Positions 12,608 to 12,627 of a stretch of DNA of 12,627 bases are shown piece by piece. The DNA is from Nitrospirota bacterium (lineage in GTDB: Bacteria > Nitrospirota > Thermodesulfovibrionia > Thermodesulfovibrionales > Magnetobacteriaceae): contig JADFXZ010000058.1 in the NCBI GenBank assembly GCA_015233265.1, positions 1-12,627 of the forward strand, read 5' to 3'. Numbering within the stretch: the stretch's first letter is position 1; the number at the start of each line of letters is the position of its first letter. The notes under the pieces are model-generated. The model ran no database searches and was not told the origin of the DNA. It was given only the letters and a program-made list of their open reading frames with translations. Position numbers and translations under genes: made by a program.

Positions 12608-12627
12608 TAGTCAATAGTTGCTGATGG

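Overview
The window looks like chromosomal DNA from an uncultured anaerobic or microaerophilic Gram-negative bacterium. My best guess is a Nitrospirota-like or deltaproteobacteria-like lineage. The reasons are an octaheme hydroxylamine-oxidoreductase-type cytochrome, an LL-diaminopimelate aminotransferase (DapL) instead of the succinylase route, a pair of bacterial TMTC-like membrane/TPR proteins, and an L,D-transpeptidase with a DWTxGCIAL-type active site. Placement is by family resemblance only. There are no rRNA, tRNA or CRISPR features, and no intact transposase.

Left part (1-7049, + strand). A 361-nt leader carries a CRP/FNR-type palindrome and an extended -10 element in front of a secreted octaheme cytochrome of the HAO family (362-1822). 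That gene is closed by a strong intrinsic terminator. A second extended -10 promoter starts a CsgG-family periplasmic/outer-membrane protein (2045-2764). A long perfect hairpin separates it from a small secreted LolA/DUF4412-like protein (2851-3579). Two paralogous TMTC-like proteins follow, with a GT-C-type multi-pass membrane domain and C-terminal TPRs, joined by an ATGA overlap (3616-7049).

Middle part (7110-11610, - strand). A leftward housekeeping run converges on the TMTC-like pair. In transcription order it holds a secreted L,D-transpeptidase (ldt), mnmA (tRNA 2-thiouridylase), dapL, folK and a PilZ-domain gene. dapL and ldt both belong to the peptidoglycan side of metabolism, mnmA to tRNA modification and folK to folate synthesis. 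folK has no ATG/GTG/TTG start that keeps its substrate-binding N-terminus. The only start that fits is a CTG overlapping the dapL stop as CTGA.

Right part (11707-12627). This is a small graveyard of type II toxin-antitoxin modules, all on the - strand. It holds an intact hicB followed by a 10-codon hicA stub, a RelB-like antitoxin reading frame whose start codon is ACG, and a RelE/ParE-like toxin cut off at 42 codons. A 55-nt imperfect palindrome of the TTCGACAGGCTCAGGA type lies just past the hicA stub. The right edge has an 11-bp direct repeat and a consensus rightward promoter leading out of the window.

Most notable points: the CTG start of folK, the eroded toxin-antitoxin pair associated with a palindromic repeat, the CRP/HcpR-like control site on the HAO-type cytochrome, and the tandem TMTC-like putative glycosyltransferases. 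I saw no clearly new multi-gene defence or metabolic system.
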